From Paenibacillus dakarensis (lineage in GTDB: Bacteria; Bacillota; Bacilli; Paenibacillales; Paenibacillaceae), in the NCBI RefSeq assembly GCF_001373415.1, contig NZ_CDSE01000018.1:35380-99379 (forward strand): DNA of 64,000 bases, in the 5' to 3' direction. The notes below the pieces were generated by a model. The model made no database searches. It was not told the DNA's origin and saw only the letters and a list, made by a program, of their open reading frames with translations. Positions 17,834-27,428 of this stretch are shown here, one piece after another. Each line of letters starts with the position of its first letter. The first letter of the stretch is position 1. The position numbers and the translations under genes were made by a program.

Positions 17834-19052
17834 AATAGGCGCCCACCTTGGCAACCGCTTGAATAATGTCCTCAATATCCTCCGGCGAATAAAACTCATT
17901 CAGCGGAATCTGCACTGCCGTTTGCAAAATCTCTTCCGCGACCGGACAAAGGCCCTGCTCATAGGACACGCTGCTGCCGTCAAATGGAAAATGGCTTCCC
18001 AGATAAGCCTGCTTCTTCTGGAATAACGGCTGCAGATAGCATACCTGCGGGATATAGCCGGCACGGTTCGGGATACCTTCCGCTTCAAGCGCGTTACAAA
18101 ATTCATCGCGGCTGCAGGTCAGTTGATCCAGATCCAGCCGCAGCATGTAGAACCAGTATGTACACTCATGCTCCGGAGCGTACTCCGGCGGAATAACACC
18201 CTGGATCCCTTTCAATCCTTCATTGAGCCGCTCGCCGAATTGCTGCCGCTGCCCGCAAATCCAGGGCAGCTTTTTAAGTTGAGCGATACCGACGGCTCCC
18301 TGCAGCTCGGTCATCCGGTAGTTCGGTGCAATGTAGCTCGTTCCCCGTTCAACAATGGTGCCAAGTCGGCGGTAGTTTTTGTCTGCAAAGGCATGAGCGG
18401 TTTCGTAATCCTCGCGTTTCCCTGAATTGATCAGGACCATGCCCCCGTCTCCAGTGGAGATATGCTTGAAATCGTTTGTGCTGAAGCAGCCGTAATCCCC
18501 TATGGTCCCGGTCAGTCTTCCCTTATACCTGGTCAGATAAGCTTGCGCGCAGTCCTCGATAACCTTGATACCGTGCTTCTTCGCGATCTCCATGATCGGG
18601 TCCATATCGCACGGATACCCCGCAAGATGAACGACGAGAATCGCCTTTGTTCTAGGCGAAATACACGCCTCAATAGAGGCTGGATCCATATTGTAGGTAT
18701 TCGGCTCCAGATCGGCAAACACCGGAATCGCATTCTGATACAGAATACCGATCAGCGTTCCCTGGTCCGTAATCGGGCTTGTGATAACCTCATCCCCAAC
18801 AGATACGCCGGCCGCTCCAAGCGCGACATGAAGCGCTGCAGTCCCGGAGGAGGTGGCTACGCTGTATTCACGACCATACATGGCATTGAAATCAGCCAAA
18901 AACTGCTTTACCTTTGAGCCGAAATGATAAAAGAGCGTGTTCTGCTCCAGCGCTTCGAGCAGATGGGCTGCTTCCTCTTCCCCGAATCTTTTGCCTGTGC
19001 CAAAAGAGCCGGTCTTGACCGGCACTCCCCCATGAATCGCTATCGTTTCCAC
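17814..19052 (-). CDS. DegT/DnrJ/EryC1/StrS sugar aminotransferase
   Basis: A 412-residue PLP enzyme of the DegT family. The PLP lysine is Lys 196 in NDFKHISTGDGG, and the cofactor Asp is in VIEDCAQAY. These enzymes normally swap a keto group of an NDP-sugar, or of an inosose, for an amine. It is unexpected in a degradative operon: it may work in the catabolic direction on an amino-sugar or cyclitol, or the operon may also decorate a sugar. 20 bases downstream of the NodB-like gene; overlaps the propeller gene. Confidence 0.9.
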   Translation of the reverse strand: METIAIHGGVPVKTGSFGTGKRFGEEEAAHLLEALEQNTLFYHFGSKVKQFLADFNAMYGREYSVATSSGTAALHVALGAAGVSVGDEVITSPITDQGTLIGILYQNAIPVFADLEPNTYNMDPASIEACISPRTKAILVVHLAGYPCDMDPIMEIAKKHGIKVIEDCAQAYLTRYKGRLTGTIGDYGCFSTNDFKHISTGDGGMVLINSGKREDYETAHAFADKNYRRLGTIVERGTSYIAPNYRMTELQGAVGIAQLKKLPWICGQRQQFGERLNEGLKGIQGVIPPEYAPEHECTYWFYMLRLDLDQLTCSRDEFCNALEAEGIPNRAGYIPQVCYLQPLFQKKQAYLGSHFPFDGSSVSYEQGLCPVAEEILQTAVQIPLNEFYSPEDIEDIIQAVAKVGAYYAKSDE

Positions 19053-19072
19053 GTTCTGATTCCTCCTCGTCG

Positions 19073-20782
19073 TTATTCAGCTGCTGTGTTCACTACGCTG
19101 GCCATTTCAGCGCACGGCCGCCCAAAGCGGGTTTCCATGTTCATGCGTAATTGTCCGTTATTCTCACCGTTTAGCGGCAATCGGACGACCGCACCTTGCG
19201 GAAGATTTTCAGCGATGAACGTGCCGTCAGCGTCTATTCGAAGTACAGCAGCTCTTCTTGCCTGCTCCCACCGGGTAATCTCCTCACACGTCCAGAACGT
19301 ATATCCGAGACGCTTTGCGGTTTCAATAGCCAACGACAGCGCATTTCGGACCTGCTCCAGGTTATGGATATGCTGCTGGTGAAACAGAAAATGGGCAACA
19401 CCGCGAACTTCAGCCACCTTTTCCAGAAACGGGGCTATGACCGACACATCAGAGAGTGTTGGATGCTCAAGGTCCTGAGTGAGAAAGCCGATTTGCAGTA
19501 CCCGGTAAAACCGGTTACGGTCATCAGATTGAGCGATAGGGTAATATGGATGGCAGGTGCCGAACGGAAAACCGACATTTCCTTTTTTGCTCGGCCCTCG
19601 GGATTGATCCGCTTCAATGCCGTTCTGTTCACACCATTCGTAAAATTCTCCCCACCCTTCAAAGCGGGTATAGTGGTTTTTGTTCGATACGATCTCAGCT
19701 CCGCTGGTACTCCGGATCACATTCAGCTGACGGGAGAATTCCTCCGCGCTCCATATGCCATCCTCCTGCTCCAGCGCATTATAATGAAATGCCAGCTCAT
19801 GTCCGGCAGCCTGGATTTCCTCGTACAGCGACGCGGAATAACCCGGTTCGATCATGCACCAGGTCGAGCGGGCGCCGCTTTCCTTAAGCACCTTCAGCGT
19901 TGTCCGTCCCGCCTCCTCTATATTGAAGTCGCTGTCATGCGAAATCATAGCAACCTGATTGACGCCTTCCGGCCAATAATCCAGAAAAGGAAGAGCAAGT
20001 CCGAGGTCGTCCGCTTCCTCCATCAACTGACGGACAATCGCCTCACGCCACCAGTCTGCATACGGGATATTAAAATAAGGCATTCCGGTTTCCGTCACTA
20101 AACGGTCCTCATCCCAGTCCAGCTCACAACCGTCATCTGCCTTCAAAATGCCCTCATCCACCGCTCCCGTGCCATCCGTTGCGGGAATGCCGTCCTGGAC
20201 AACCGGACCGCTCCCCTGCTGCAGCATAACGATATTCGCAGGAATATCCACATTCCAGCGAATCAGCCGGCCTTCGCCGAGCGGAAACTTCAGTACAGCC
20301 TTTGCCGCTTCAGCGCCATTTTTCCGGAGCCTGCGAAGAACGCCATCCGCTTGAATAGGCATGACAGGCTCCTCTATAACCGTCCATGGATCGCTGCTTA
20401 CCGCTCTTAGTACCGGTATACCCTCCGCTAATCGCAATCCCGAAAGGTCGGCGTACACCGCGTCCCGGATCACAACCCGGCGGCAGCCCAGCCGTCCGGC
20501 CATGCGATTTAATCCACCATAGCTAATAACCGTCGCCCCGCGGCTTGCCCATTGCTCCAGACGTTTCAGATCCTCTTCCTTCTCCCCCGCGTGCAATACC
20601 ACGATTAGATCGGGAGCGTAAGCCTCAAGTGATTCGGCATTATCAAATCTTGCGTAAGGGATACCCGCATGCCCAAGCACCTCTTCCAAATAAAGCTGAA
20701 ACAGATTTTGTCCGTGTCCCCACAAGTATTCCGCCGACTGTTTGTTAAACCACAAACCGATTTTTGCTGACTTTCTCACCAT
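19073..20782 (-). CDS. NodB-like polysaccharide deacetylase-family protein
   Basis: About 569 residues. Residues 1-120 look like a Rossmann/GATase-like fold (GATVISYGGLNRMAG); a middle region follows; from about residue 270 a NodB-type barrel is recognisable with SHDSD as metal motif and GHELAFHYN as the His motif, with H-x4-H spacing instead of the usual H-x3-H. No signal peptide, so it acts in the cytoplasm, unlike most NodB enzymes. The ATG at 20782 has GGGAG seven bases upstream. Probably modifies (for example deacetylates) imported oligosaccharide; activity not proven. Confidence 0.75.
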   Translation of the reverse strand: MVRKSAKIGLWFNKQSAEYLWGHGQNLFQLYLEEVLGHAGIPYARFDNAESLEAYAPDLIVVLHAGEKEEDLKRLEQWASRGATVISYGGLNRMAGRLGCRRVVIRDAVYADLSGLRLAEGIPVLRAVSSDPWTVIEEPVMPIQADGVLRRLRKNGAEAAKAVLKFPLGEGRLIRWNVDIPANIVMLQQGSGPVVQDGIPATDGTGAVDEGILKADDGCELDWDEDRLVTETGMPYFNIPYADWWREAIVRQLMEEADDLGLALPFLDYWPEGVNQVAMISHDSDFNIEEAGRTTLKVLKESGARSTWCMIEPGYSASLYEEIQAAGHELAFHYNALEQEDGIWSAEEFSRQLNVIRSTSGAEIVSNKNHYTRFEGWGEFYEWCEQNGIEADQSRGPSKKGNVGFPFGTCHPYYPIAQSDDRNRFYRVLQIGFLTQDLEHPTLSDVSVIAPFLEKVAEVRGVAHFLFHQQHIHNLEQVRNALSLAIETAKRLGYTFWTCEEITRWEQARRAAVLRIDADGTFIAENLPQGAVVRLPLNGENNGQLRMNMETRFGRPCAEMASVVNTAAE

Positions 20783-20841
20783 ACATCTCTCCCTCTTCCG
20801 GCCCGCATATTCTAATAGGTGTCGATTATCCAATGAGAACA

Positions 20842-20861
20842 GGGGCAAAATGATTTGCCCC
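20842..20861 (-). other. Intercistronic stem-loop after lipoprotein gene
   Basis: Perfect GGGGCAAA/TTTGCCCC stem with a 4-base loop between the binding-protein and NodB-like genes, without a clear T-run. Likely a stability or partial-termination hairpin that favours the binding protein. Confidence 0.55.
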
Positions 20862-20904
20862 CGCAATCCTACTGAACATTTATAAAAGCATTATCTAAAC
20901 CATC

Positions 20905-22500
20905 TTACTTAAAAAGTGCTTTTTGATCCTTCTCTTTGATATTCGCGTTGTACTCCTGAATAATCTGTGCTCCGCCTTTATCCAAATACTCCTGGACGAG
21001 TTTATCCCAATCGGATACCGGACGGGTGCCTGCAATCATCTTCACCTGCTCATCCATGACGTATTTTCTCAGCTCAGCACCTTTCGTATTGTCCGCCTGC
21101 GACTCCAGCCCGTTGATCGGATTAGCGTACAGCTTGATTTCCTTGTACATCGATTCGATCTCTTCCACCAGATCAGACAGCTGCTTCGTCTGGTACGTAA
21201 TCGAGTAATCATTATCGAAATCCTGCGGTGCCCATGAAGTGTTGTCTACATAGTAAGTGGAAGGCGCAAGTCCGTCCGATGCAAAATTCTCCTTGTTGAC
21301 CGGCACACCATCCTTCATATCATAACCTACCCCGACTTTACCGGACCACCAATCAAAATCGGCGTTTTTGTCGTTCCGCTGATCCTGCGGATAGAACTGG
21401 CGACCGAAATCGATCATCTCCAAAATTTTCTTCAGCTTTTCCGGTTCATCCGCAAGCTTCGCGCTGAGCACGGTAATTCCGTTGTAACCCGCTCCGGAAG
21501 TAAGGCCCTTGTTCCCGTATTTATCCTCGAAAGGAGCCAGGCTGACAAACTGGGCATCCGGATGGATTTGCAGCAGGCCGTTCATGTAATCCTGCGACAT
21601 GCCGCGCGGTGTACCGATGAATATGCCTGCTTTGCCGGAATAAAACTCTTTGTTGGTATCTCCCCAGTTCAGGATCGCGTAGTCCTTCGTCATTGCTCCC
21701 TGCTTGTATAAGTCAGACAGCATTGTAATGATTTCCCGGCGGCCTTCGCCAATAATGCCCGGGATGAAGTTTCCCTGTGCGTCCTGGTGGTACCAGGCAT
21801 CCGGGTCCCAGTATGGTCCCTGGTTAAAGTTCGGATTAATGTCCTGGCCAATAGCGATACCATATGTATCCTTCTTGTTGTTACCGTCCGGATCGCCATT
21901 CGTAAATGCCAACGCTACTTCCTTGAGCTCTTCATAGTTCGTAGGTGTTTTCAGGTTCAGCTTGTCGAGCCAATCCTTGCGGATGACGGTCACGACCTGA
22001 TACTTCGGAGAATATTGGGGGATGGCATAAATCTTACCGTCCACACGCATGGAGTCCCAAATAAATTCAGGCACCACTTTAAGTGACGGGTATTCCTGAA
22101 TATAAGGCTCGAGGTCAAGGAAAGCCCCCTGCTTCGCAAATTTATTATAGCGGTTCTTGATATCTGCAGACATAAGTCCGATCACATCGGGAATTTTGCC
22201 CGAGGCGAATACAGCGTTAATCTTTTCATCAAAGGCGGTATTCGGCACAAAAACCGGCTTGTAATCCACCTTGAATTTCTCGTTAATCATGTCGAGTCCA
22301 GGACTCGAAGTCGGCGGTGGATCTCCGTACCTGAAATCAATCGTTGTGATCGTGTATGTCTGCTCTACCTGCTGCGGGTTTTTCTCTCCTTGAGGCGTAG
22401 TCGTTTCAGGTTTTTCCTCGGCTTTCGGCTGACTGCATGCGGCCAGACTGATAGAGAGCAGTGCTGCCATCACCGCGGTAAGTCTGCGTTTCTTTAACAT
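20905..22500 (-). CDS. Sugar ABC transporter solute-binding lipoprotein (operon B)
   Basis: About 531 residues, LipO-type binding protein. Signal peptide with lipobox LAAC (Cys about 22) and a charged linker, then the solute-binding fold (GKIPDVIGLMSADIKNRY; GKIYAIPQYSP). The ATG at 22500 is selected because GGGGGAAAG precedes it; the longer frame adds 14 residues ahead of the Lys-Arg-rich signal start. Partner of the permeases at 22587-24488. Confidence 0.93.
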   Translation of the reverse strand: MLKKRRLTAVMAALLSISLAACSQPKAEEKPETTTPQGEKNPQQVEQTYTITTIDFRYGDPPPTSSPGLDMINEKFKVDYKPVFVPNTAFDEKINAVFASGKIPDVIGLMSADIKNRYNKFAKQGAFLDLEPYIQEYPSLKVVPEFIWDSMRVDGKIYAIPQYSPKYQVVTVIRKDWLDKLNLKTPTNYEELKEVALAFTNGDPDGNNKKDTYGIAIGQDINPNFNQGPYWDPDAWYHQDAQGNFIPGIIGEGRREIITMLSDLYKQGAMTKDYAILNWGDTNKEFYSGKAGIFIGTPRGMSQDYMNGLLQIHPDAQFVSLAPFEDKYGNKGLTSGAGYNGITVLSAKLADEPEKLKKILEMIDFGRQFYPQDQRNDKNADFDWWSGKVGVGYDMKDGVPVNKENFASDGLAPSTYYVDNTSWAPQDFDNDYSITYQTKQLSDLVEEIESMYKEIKLYANPINGLESQADNTKGAELRKYVMDEQVKMIAGTRPVSDWDKLVQEYLDKGGAQIIQEYNANIKEKDQKALFK

Positions 22501-22559
22501 GAGCTTTCCCCCATTCATTTTCTTTGTCGGAGTATCCTCCATCTATGAATCATTCGACA

Positions 22560-22574
22560 GCCGCCATAAGCGGC
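22560..22574 (-). other. Short stem-loop between permease and lipoprotein genes
   Basis: GCCGC-cataa-GCGGC hairpin without T-run in the 44-base gap before the operon B lipoprotein. The same arrangement occurs in operon A. Confidence 0.4.
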
Positions 22575-22586
22575 CATTCGAAGTCA

Positions 22587-23462
22587 TCAACCTTTTACGG
22601 CGCCCAGCATAACGCCCTTGGCGAAATGCTTTTGCAAAAACGGATACACGATCAGGATCGGCAGGGTTGCCATCAAAATGGCGGCCATCTGGATCGTCTC
22701 CGGAGGCGGCGGATTATCAAGGAACATGTTGTCTCCCCCAAGCGTGCCTGTTGTTTCCCCTACTACGACAATCTGTCTAAGCACAACCTGAATCGTCCAT
22801 TTGGACGGATCATTGATGTACAGAATCGGCGCAAAGTAGTTGTTCCAGTGTGTCACCGCATAAAACAGACTGAATGCTGCTAATGCAGGCTTCGAGAGAG
22901 GCAGGATGATGCGTCCAAAAATCTGCAGATCATTCGCGCCGTCCACAATACCTGCTTCAATCATGTCGCCCGGAATGTTCATGAAGAACTGGCGGATGAC
23001 GATCAGATTGAACGGAGCGATGGCCACCGGCAAGATAAGCGACCAGATCGAATCCAGCAGCCCTGTTTCCTGGACAATCAGATAGGTTGGAATCATCCCG
23101 GCTGAGAACAGAAGAGCAAATACAACCATAAACATGACAGTGCGCTGGCCTAGTATCGGCCGGGATAATGCATAGGCCATCGTTGACGTAAAAAACAGAT
23201 TGACGAAGGTACCGAGCACAGTCACCAGCGCCGTGTTCAGCAATGCCTGCCGAAACGTCCTGGAACCCCAGATATATTCATAGGCATCAGTCGTCCAGTT
23301 GGAAGGCCACAGCAGCAGCTTGCTGCCCAGAAAGTCCTCGAACGAGGAAAATGATACCGAGAACAAATATAAAAACGGAAACAGCATGACCGTGGATATG
23401 AGAATCAGCAGACTGATATTTACCCCGTTGAACAGGCGGTCAGCAATGGATTTTTGCTTCAT
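22587..23462 (-). CDS. Carbohydrate ABC transporter permease, YtcP type (operon B)
   Basis: A 291-residue CUT1 permease with six membrane segments. The EAA loop reads EAGIVDGAND followed by GRIILP, with Gly for the second Ala. Ends in the typical G-V-M-L-G-A-V-K-G. Gap of 33 bases to the LplB-type gene upstream. No ATPase in the operon. Confidence 0.94.
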   Translation of the reverse strand: MKQKSIADRLFNGVNISLLILISTVMLFPFLYLFSVSFSSFEDFLGSKLLLWPSNWTTDAYEYIWGSRTFRQALLNTALVTVLGTFVNLFFTSTMAYALSRPILGQRTVMFMVVFALLFSAGMIPTYLIVQETGLLDSIWSLILPVAIAPFNLIVIRQFFMNIPGDMIEAGIVDGANDLQIFGRIILPLSKPALAAFSLFYAVTHWNNYFAPILYINDPSKWTIQVVLRQIVVVGETTGTLGGDNMFLDNPPPPETIQMAAILMATLPILIVYPFLQKHFAKGVMLGAVKG

Positions 23463-23495
23463 ATGTCGATCTCCTCCCTGATTGAATCGAAGTGC

Positions 23496-24488
23496 CTAGT
23501 AAACGCCCTGCTCGCCAAACTTCTTGGACAGCTTGTTGGCGCTGATAACCAGCACAAGACCGACCAGTCCCTTAAATACGCCTACCGCAGTAGAGAAGCT
23601 GTAGTCCGACTGCTGAATTCCCTTGTAATACACAAAGGTGTCCAGCGTGTTGCCTATATGCATGTTAAAAGCATTCAGCTGAAGGAATACCTGCTCGAAC
23701 CCGACCTCCAGCACGTCGCCAAGCCGGATAATCAGCATGATGATGATTGTGCTGCGGATGGCAGGGAGCGTAATATGCCAGATTTGGCGAAAGCGACCCG
23801 CGCCATCCATGACGGCAGCCTCGTAAAGTGCCGGGTTAACGCCTGCCAGCGCCGCCAGGAAAATAATCGTCCCCCAGCCTGCTTCCTTCCAAATGACCTC
23901 GAGAACCAGAAAGGCCCGAAAAAAATCAGGTTCGGTCAGAAAAGGGATCGTCTGCTGCATACCGAACACTTCGCGGAGCAAATCATTCACAAGGCCCTCA
24001 TTCCGGAAAAAAATCGTCACGATCCCAACTACTACAACCCAGGAAAGAAAATGCGGCATGTAAACGATCGACTGCAGTCCTTTTTTCAGAAGGGGGCTCC
24101 CCACCTCGTTCAGCATGATAGCCAGTATGATCGGAGCTGGAAATGCAAACGCGATCTGCAGAAAAGAAATCGTCAATGTATTCCAAATGACCTGTATAAC
24201 CTCAGAGCTTTCGAAAATCCGAGCGAAGTTCGCAAATCCGACCCATGGACTGTCCGCGATGCCCCGGAACGGGCTATAGTCTTTAAAGGCAAGCGATATG
24301 CCCAGCATGGGCAGATACCGGTACACGATAAAATAGAGCAGACCGGGCAGCAGCAGCAGATAAAGATAACGATCCCTCCACATGCGGGTCCGGATTCGCT
24401 TCCAGGCGCTTTGTTGGGCTGGAGCGGATTTTTTATTTGCTTCCAGAGTCACAGTTTCCACACGCCTCTCTCCCTTCCGTCTGGCCAC
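23496..24488 (-). CDS. ABC transporter permease, LplB type (operon B)
   Basis: 330 residues, or 321 from a GTG at 24461 that is better placed behind GGGAGAGAGG. Six membrane segments, YRYLPMLGISLAFKDY after the first, and EAAVMDGAGRF as EAA loop. Overlaps the heparinase-like gene end by 56 bases in the long form or 29 in the short one, so the two are translationally linked. Confidence 0.93.
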   Translation of the reverse strand: MARRKGERRVETVTLEANKKSAPAQQSAWKRIRTRMWRDRYLYLLLLPGLLYFIVYRYLPMLGISLAFKDYSPFRGIADSPWVGFANFARIFESSEVIQVIWNTLTISFLQIAFAFPAPIILAIMLNEVGSPLLKKGLQSIVYMPHFLSWVVVVGIVTIFFRNEGLVNDLLREVFGMQQTIPFLTEPDFFRAFLVLEVIWKEAGWGTIIFLAALAGVNPALYEAAVMDGAGRFRQIWHITLPAIRSTIIIMLIIRLGDVLEVGFEQVFLQLNAFNMHIGNTLDTFVYYKGIQQSDYSFSTAVGVFKGLVGLVLVISANKLSKKFGEQGVY

Positions 24489-26955
24489 CTCTGCTTATAT
24501 GTCCAAAACTCCATTCATGACAGCCGGGTGGTGCGGTTTGTTTCACTTCTAAGCCGGAGGGCAGTCTCAGCTTAAAAGAGACCTCCACCGGGTGGGGATT
24601 ATGCACAGCAAAGATTGAATGACCGGCATGGATATTCACGCTCAAAGGCAGATCAGCCTCGTAGGCGATATCCCGGCTGCTCAACCTTTTAGCCTTCCAT
24701 AAATTAATCATATCGCCGTCACCGGATATGCGAGCTGCATCTCCGAGGAAGGTAATGCCCTGGTAGTCCGTTTCTGCTGAATCAGCGCAGAACAGCCAAA
24801 TATCCTTCACTCCTTCTTTTCTCACAACCGTCAGCCCTGAAGCCAGACTGTCAGCATTCTGCTTCTTTTGACGGACTTCCAGCTTTCCATCCAGATGGAG
24901 ACGCGGGTTTATTACAACGATGAACCGCCGCCTTTTCCCCGCCGAGCTTCCGACAGTGACATAAGGACCGTAGCTTTCCGCCCCAGGGTATTCCCGGAGG
25001 GAAAGAACCTTCTTCTCTGGCAGCGCGAATATTAACTGCAGAGCGGACTTCTCACCTTGAATTACAGTCGATTCACTCTCCAGAAGCTCACCAGGAACTC
25101 TAGGCTTCTCACCGTCAAGGACAGTCGAAGTCGTATGATACAACAATTCGGTCTTATCCGAATCCTGATGCAGCTCCACATCATCCACAACGACATAATA
25201 GGCCGATTCGATATGTATGATAGATCTCCGGTAGCATTTCAACAGCCCGCCGTAGCTTTCGGAAGCGTCGCCTGATACGACTTCAAAATAAGGAAGCATC
25301 AATGTTTCCCGGAAACTTGCGCCTCCTAACTGAAGCTGTCCCTGGTCATTGACGAGCAGTGAATTATGGCCGACCGTGCCAGTGGTGTAATCCGCCTTCG
25401 GACCGGGAACATAATCCTGGTAGCCAGGATTGGTGAGCAGCCATTCGCCGCAGGAATTGATCACCAGATTGTTCTGGTCCCTGTGATTATGATCCTTCGC
25501 TGAACTGCTTGCCGTAAAGCACAGCAGATGATCCTTATCGCTCCATCCCGACCGCAAAGCAGCCCAGCCTATGTTCCCGAAAGCTGCGGATGCATGTTTG
25601 CCGTATAGCTCTGCCGGGCTCTTAGGCAGGATCTCCTTTCGTAAATAAAGAAGCAAGGCATCATGCAGCGGAGCATGCTTCTGCAGGTACCACACCGCTG
25701 CCGGATGACCGTAATGTGTAGCTGTCATAGCCATAAGATAAGCGATATCGAGCTTAGGAAATGAGTCCGACAGATTCGGGAACGAGCTATCTTCCCCCGG
25801 CGCCATAAGCCGGAAAAAGCGTTCAGGCAGCTCCTCCCGCAAATAAGGATGTTGAACATAGCTGTCATCGCCGCTGATTCTCAGATAAAGATCCGATGCC
25901 ATCCATGCATGACGCGCCGACACATTGTCGTACAGCAGCCCTTCTGTTTCCCCGGATACTATTTTTCGGTCCAGATATCTGTGGAGATACGCAAGTCCGG
26001 CGTTTAAATACTTGACGGCAAACGGGACTTCGTCCATGATGGCCGCCGCACCGTAAATCATGGCCACCTGCTTGGCCGCCACAATATTGTGCATATCAGT
26101 GCTGCCAATATCCTGAGCCAGCGGCTGCAGCCCTTTTTCCAGAATCGCTTGGCGTATCAATCTCCGTTCATCATTCGAGAGAAGACTGTAAATTGCATCA
26201 TAAGCACTCGCCATTCCAATCAGCAGATGAGCGTTGCTCAAATTCCCTTCCGCGCCCCGTTCGTCAAATTCATACCATTTGCCGAAGGCGGCCAGAGATA
26301 ACAAATGCTGTTTCACACGAACCGCATATTTTTTCTCTTCCGTTACCAGGAATACCGTAGACAGGACAACCAGCCTTTCCTCAATTGCTCTGGAATACAT
26401 CGTCCAGAATGGGAAGAAAGTATGACCCTCCGGTTCGGGTACCCGCTTCGGTTCTGTCAGAGGCAGCGTAATATTCCACTGATCAGGTATCGACGGATAT
26501 AGCACCGTGAAGCCTTCTTCCATCTCATAGGTATCCGCCTTGGCCAAATAGCCGGCCCATATCCGGGATACATCAATTACCCTCTCAGGACTGCCTTCGC
26601 CCGGCTTAATCCGTTCACGAAAATCCCTTAGTTCCTCTTCCGAAAATAAGATCCTTGGATGGTCCTTCATCTTCAGACCTGAAGCCTGACCTGCAGGCTG
26701 CACCCGCACCTTCCAGCTGTGCACGGGTAGTTTATCATCGTGGAAGCTTACAGAGATTTCTGTCTCACCAGGCTTCAGCCCGGTCATCAGACTGCCGTTC
26801 AGTCCAATAATCTCCGGGTCACTGCAAATGATTCTATAGGGTGTATGCCTTTGAGGTTCCAATCTTCCACAAGGATGCACTAGCATAAAGTTCAGCTGAT
26901 GCTCCTCCCCAATCTCCAAAAGCGAGGGCTTTATAAATTCCGTCCGCAGCTTCAA
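24433..26955 (-). CDS. Heparinase II/III family polysaccharide lyase-like protein
   Basis: About 840 residues without signal peptide. An N-terminal Ig-like region (1-95) is followed by an alpha/alpha-toroid domain and then the heparinase II/III-like beta domain; the signature is KDHNHRDQNNLVI near residue 495, plus GTVGHNSLLVND. The family cleaves uronic-acid polysaccharides (heparin, alginate, oligo-alginate) by beta-elimination. Being cytoplasmic it should act on short imported chains. A TTG at 26955 is taken as start because AAAGGAGG lies 10 bases upstream; the TTG at 26961 is too near that site. First gene of operon B. Confidence 0.85.
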   Translation of the reverse strand: MKLRTEFIKPSLLEIGEEHQLNFMLVHPCGRLEPQRHTPYRIICSDPEIIGLNGSLMTGLKPGETEISVSFHDDKLPVHSWKVRVQPAGQASGLKMKDHPRILFSEEELRDFRERIKPGEGSPERVIDVSRIWAGYLAKADTYEMEEGFTVLYPSIPDQWNITLPLTEPKRVPEPEGHTFFPFWTMYSRAIEERLVVLSTVFLVTEEKKYAVRVKQHLLSLAAFGKWYEFDERGAEGNLSNAHLLIGMASAYDAIYSLLSNDERRLIRQAILEKGLQPLAQDIGSTDMHNIVAAKQVAMIYGAAAIMDEVPFAVKYLNAGLAYLHRYLDRKIVSGETEGLLYDNVSARHAWMASDLYLRISGDDSYVQHPYLREELPERFFRLMAPGEDSSFPNLSDSFPKLDIAYLMAMTATHYGHPAAVWYLQKHAPLHDALLLYLRKEILPKSPAELYGKHASAAFGNIGWAALRSGWSDKDHLLCFTASSSAKDHNHRDQNNLVINSCGEWLLTNPGYQDYVPGPKADYTTGTVGHNSLLVNDQGQLQLGGASFRETLMLPYFEVVSGDASESYGGLLKCYRRSIIHIESAYYVVVDDVELHQDSDKTELLYHTTSTVLDGEKPRVPGELLESESTVIQGEKSALQLIFALPEKKVLSLREYPGAESYGPYVTVGSSAGKRRRFIVVINPRLHLDGKLEVRQKKQNADSLASGLTVVRKEGVKDIWLFCADSAETDYQGITFLGDAARISGDGDMINLWKAKRLSSRDIAYEADLPLSVNIHAGHSIFAVHNPHPVEVSFKLRLPSGLEVKQTAPPGCHEWSFGHISRGGQTEGREACGNCDSGSK

Positions 26956-27003
26956 TCTCAAGACCCTCCTTTATGTAGTGAGTTTTACCTGTACACCCGA
27001 CTA

Positions 27004-27017
27004 AGAAAACGCTCTCA
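27004..27017. promoter_or_regulatory. cre-like site in operon B leader
   Basis: AGAAAACGCTCTCA matches the cre consensus TGWAANCGNTNWCA at all but the first base. It lies in the untranslated leader about 90 bases after the predicted start point, a road-block position. Confidence 0.5.
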
Positions 27018-27113
27018 TGATTCTATGGAAAACTGGCTGTTATAGGAAGCTATTCATCTTTCGTTACCTTCTGGGCGGTATCGTTTTCCCTGTTCTCTAT
27101 TTTATATACATGT

Positions 27114-27143
27114 ATATTACTTGTATTCTTATTGTTCTGTCAA
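27114..27143 (-). promoter_or_regulatory. Sigma-A-like promoter of operon B
   Basis: On the minus strand TTGACA (27143-27138), an 18-base spacer, and TAATAT (27119-27114). It gives a leader of about 150 bases before the heparinase-like gene. Confidence 0.65.
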
Positions 27144-27304
27144 TTCAATTTTTTGTAGAATTTATCCAATATCACTGTGATTTATATGATATTAATATCC
27201 TTTTAACTGAATAACAGGCCAATAAGCATAAGCAGCATATCAAAGAGCTACAGTCCTTAAGGGGCTCGCCATTTTCCTCTTATATGAGACGCTCTGCGAA
27301 CGAC
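27144..27304. other. Non-coding gap upstream of operon B
   Basis: AT-rich near 27180-27200 (a GATATTAATATC palindrome), otherwise no gene or clear signal seen. The palindrome is a possible operator ahead of the operon B promoter. Confidence 0.3.
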
Positions 27305-27350
27305 AACAAAAATAAGCAGGACACTCAAGGATGCCCCTTGGATGGCCTGC
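27305..27350 (-). terminator. Intrinsic terminator after Nudix gene
   Basis: Fifteen-position stem with two mismatches (27316-27330 with 27336-27350), five-base loop, then a T-rich run TTATTTTTG on the minus strand. Confidence 0.7.
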
Positions 27351-27428
27351 CTCAACTGAGCGCCAATATACGGTCTCTATGCAGCACTGTTACATTGTTA
27401 GAAGATAGCTTGTTCTTCCCTAAAAATC

